NCBI RefSeq assembly: GCF_002117915.1
Contig: NZ_BDJB01000005.1
Location: 62,001-126,000, forward strand
Length of the DNA: 64,000 nt
Direction: 5' to 3'
Origin: Sphingomonas sp. TZW2008
GTDB taxonomy: Bacteria; Pseudomonadota; Alphaproteobacteria; Sphingomonadales; Sphingomonadaceae
Shown here: piece by piece, positions 62,657-64,000 of the stretch
How positions within the stretch are numbered: the first letter of the stretch is position 1
How the letters are laid out: each line of letters starts with the position of its first letter
The notes under the pieces: generated by a model
What the model was told of the DNA's origin: nothing
What the model saw: only the letters and a program-made list of their open reading frames with translations
Databases searched by the model: none
Position numbers and translations under genes: made by a program

Positions 62657-64000
62657 ATGGCGCGGTTCATCTTCATCACCGGCGGCGTGGTCTCCTCGCT
62701 CGGCAAAGGCCTGATGGCGGCAAGTCTGGCAGCGTTGCTGCAGGCGCGTGGCTATCGCGTGCGGATCCGCAAGTTCGATCCCTATCTCAATGTCGATCCG
62801 GGGACGATGAGCCCGTATCAGCACGGTGAGGTCTACGTTACCGACGACGGCGCCGAGACCGATCTCGATCTTGGCCATTACGAACGCTTCACCGGCGTAG
62901 CCGCACGACAGAGTGACAACGTGACGTCGGGCCGCATTTATCAGCAGATCATCCAGCGCGAGCGGCGCGGTGATTATCTGGGCGCAACGGTGCAGGTGAT
63001 CCCGCACGTCACCGACGCGATCAAGGCGTTCGCCAAGGATCAGACCGACGATCTCGATTTCGTGCTGTGCGAGATCGGCGGCACGGTGGGCGACATCGAA
63101 TCGCTGCCGTTCATCGAGGCGATCCGTCAGCTCAAGAACGAGGTCGGCCGCGGCAACGCGATCAGCGTCCACGTGACGCTGGTGCCGTATATCGCTGCGG
63201 CGGGCGAGCTGAAGACCAAGCCGACGCAGCATTCGGTGCGCGAACTCGCCGCGCTCGGTGTGCAGCCCGACGTGCTGGTTTGCCGCTGCGAGAAGCCGCT
63301 GCCGCCGTCGGATCGCGCCAAGATCGCGCTGTTCTGCAACGTGCCCGAAACCGCCGTCATCCCGGCGTTGGATGCAAAGAGCATCTACGCCGTTCCGCTT
63401 CAATATCATGGCGAGGGGCTCGATACCGAGGTGCTGCGCGCGTTCGGCATCACGCCGTCGTCGGCGCCCGACCTGTCGCGCTGGACCGAGATCGTCGATC
63501 GTCTGACCAATCCCGAGGGCGAGGTGACGATCGGGGTCGTCGGCAAGTATGTCGGGCTGCAGGACGCGTACAAGTCGCTCAACGAGGCGCTGGTGCACGG
63601 CGGCATCGCCAATCGCGTCAAGGTCAACATCCGCTGGATCGACGCAGAGCTGTTCGAAAACGACGATGCGGAGATCGCCGCGCATCTCGAGCCGTGCGAC
63701 GCCATCCTCGTGCCCGGTGCCTTCGGCGAGCGCGGTGCGGAGGGCAAGATCGCCAGCGTCCGCTTCGCCCGCGAGCGCGAGATCCCGTATTTCGGCATCT
63801 GTTTCGGCATGCAGATGGCGTGTGTCGAGGGCGCGCGCGACCTGGCGGGGATCAAGGACGCGTCGTCGACCGAGTTCGGGCCGACGAGCGAGCCGGTCGT
63901 CGGGCTGATCACCGAGTGGATGGGACGCGACGGGCTCGAGAAGCGCGAGGCGGAGGGCGACCTCGGCGGCACGATGCGGCTCGGCGCGTACGAGGCGAAG
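62657..64000 (+). CDS. pyrG: CTP synthase (cut by right window edge)
   Basis: Makes CTP from UTP, ATP and glutamine. The N-terminal synthase domain ([58 protein letters not shown]) is complete; the glutaminase domain begins near residue 295 and includes the nucleophile Cys in [14 protein letters not shown]. 448 residues are visible of an expected roughly 545, so the C-terminal catalytic His/Glu lie outside. ATG 62657. Confidence 0.97.
   Translation, partial: MARFIFITGGVVSSLGKGLMAASLAALLQARGYRVRIRKFDPYLNVDPGTMSPYQHGEVYVTDDGAETDLDLGHYERFTGVAARQSDNVTSGRIYQQIIQRERRGDYLGATVQVIPHVTDAIKAFAKDQTDDLDFVLCEIGGTVGDIESLPFIEAIRQLKNEVGRGNAISVHVTLVPYIAAAGELKTKPTQHSVRELAALGVQPDVLVCRCEKPLPPSDRAKIALFCNVPETAVIPALDAKSIYAVPLQYHGEGLDTEVLRAFGITPSSAPDLSRWTEIVDRLTNPEGEVTIGVVGKYVGLQDAYKSLNEALVHGGIANRVKVNIRWIDAELFENDDAEIAAHLEPCDAILVPGAFGERGAEGKIASVRFAREREIPYFGICFGMQMACVEGARDLAGIKDASSTEFGPTSEPVVGLITEWMGRDGLEKREAEGDLGGTMRLGAYEAK

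Overview
The window is high-GC, gene-dense chromosomal DNA from an alphaproteobacterium, most likely a Sphingomonas-type member of the Sphingomonadaceae. Supports are the gene neighbourhoods (clpP-clpX after tig; ffs-dnaX-ybaB; dapA-smpB-cckA; a complete zwf-pgl-edd-glk-eda Entner-Doudoroff run), a CckA-type hybrid kinase, and several small sphingomonad-style hypothetical proteins. No phosphofructokinase-type gene, rRNA operon, insertion sequence, integrase or CRISPR array is visible. No gap between genes exceeds about 215 bases. Genus assignment is inference; no search was run.

Layout. 1-5800: start of a UvrD-type helicase (cut by the edge), a GFA-family zinc protein with an NTF2-like gene, an MHS-type transporter, rsmD and an rluB-like pseudouridine synthase with a long Arg-rich tail, a stand-alone receiver protein and two small disordered proteins. 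5885-11770: tRNA-Leu(UAG), tig with a long His/Lys/Ala tail, a GT2 glycosyltransferase, a MipA-type outer-membrane protein, clpP, clpX and a strong terminator. 11837-18514: ChaA-type antiporter, GNAT, MAPEG, a polyamine pair (deoxyhypusine-synthase-like protein and type III PLP decarboxylase), threonine dehydratase, a 59-residue membrane protein and an alpha/beta hydrolase. 18601-23768: two tandem class V desulfurase-like genes plus a [2Fe-2S] ferredoxin, all translationally coupled; a WRGDR-repeat secreted protein; the SRP RNA gene; dnaX and ybaB.

23802-27993: mtgA, then a GT4 glycosyltransferase coupled to a 660-residue protein of unknown function built from three GW-containing modules, beside tRNA-Pro(CGG). 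This is the least recognisable and most accessory-looking part, with visibly lower GC. 28085-32451: adrenodoxin-reductase-type oxidoreductase, the pnuC-nadR-kinase NAD salvage pair, and lepA. 32557-37948 (minus strand): secreted M28 peptidase coupled to a NYN/OST-HTH protein, a small acidic protein, greB and a soluble lytic transglycosylase. 38025-45433: dapA, smpB, DUF2062 protein, M13 peptidase, cckA and a single receiver. 45456-54437: ilvD, lipoprotein, nnrED, a TrmA/RlmD-type methyltransferase, truA-fmt (minus), recR, def, rmuC. 54489-61954 (minus strand): eda, glk, edd, pgl, zwf, argC, a truncated SH3-like gene and a MarR-like regulator. 62182-64000: secG and pyrG, the latter cut by the right edge.

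Working together: zwf, pgl, edd and eda with glk form a full glucose-to-pyruvate plus glyceraldehyde-3-phosphate route in one direction; fmt and def are the formylation and deformylation pair; tig, clpP and clpX form a protein-quality cluster; the decarboxylase and DHS-like pair should make a homospermidine-type or guanidino polyamine. Most of the window is housekeeping DNA. The candidates for something undescribed are the 24.5-27.8 kb GT4/GW-module locus, the NYN/OST-HTH plus M28 pair, the tandem desulfurase-ferredoxin operon and a handful of small or extended proteins.
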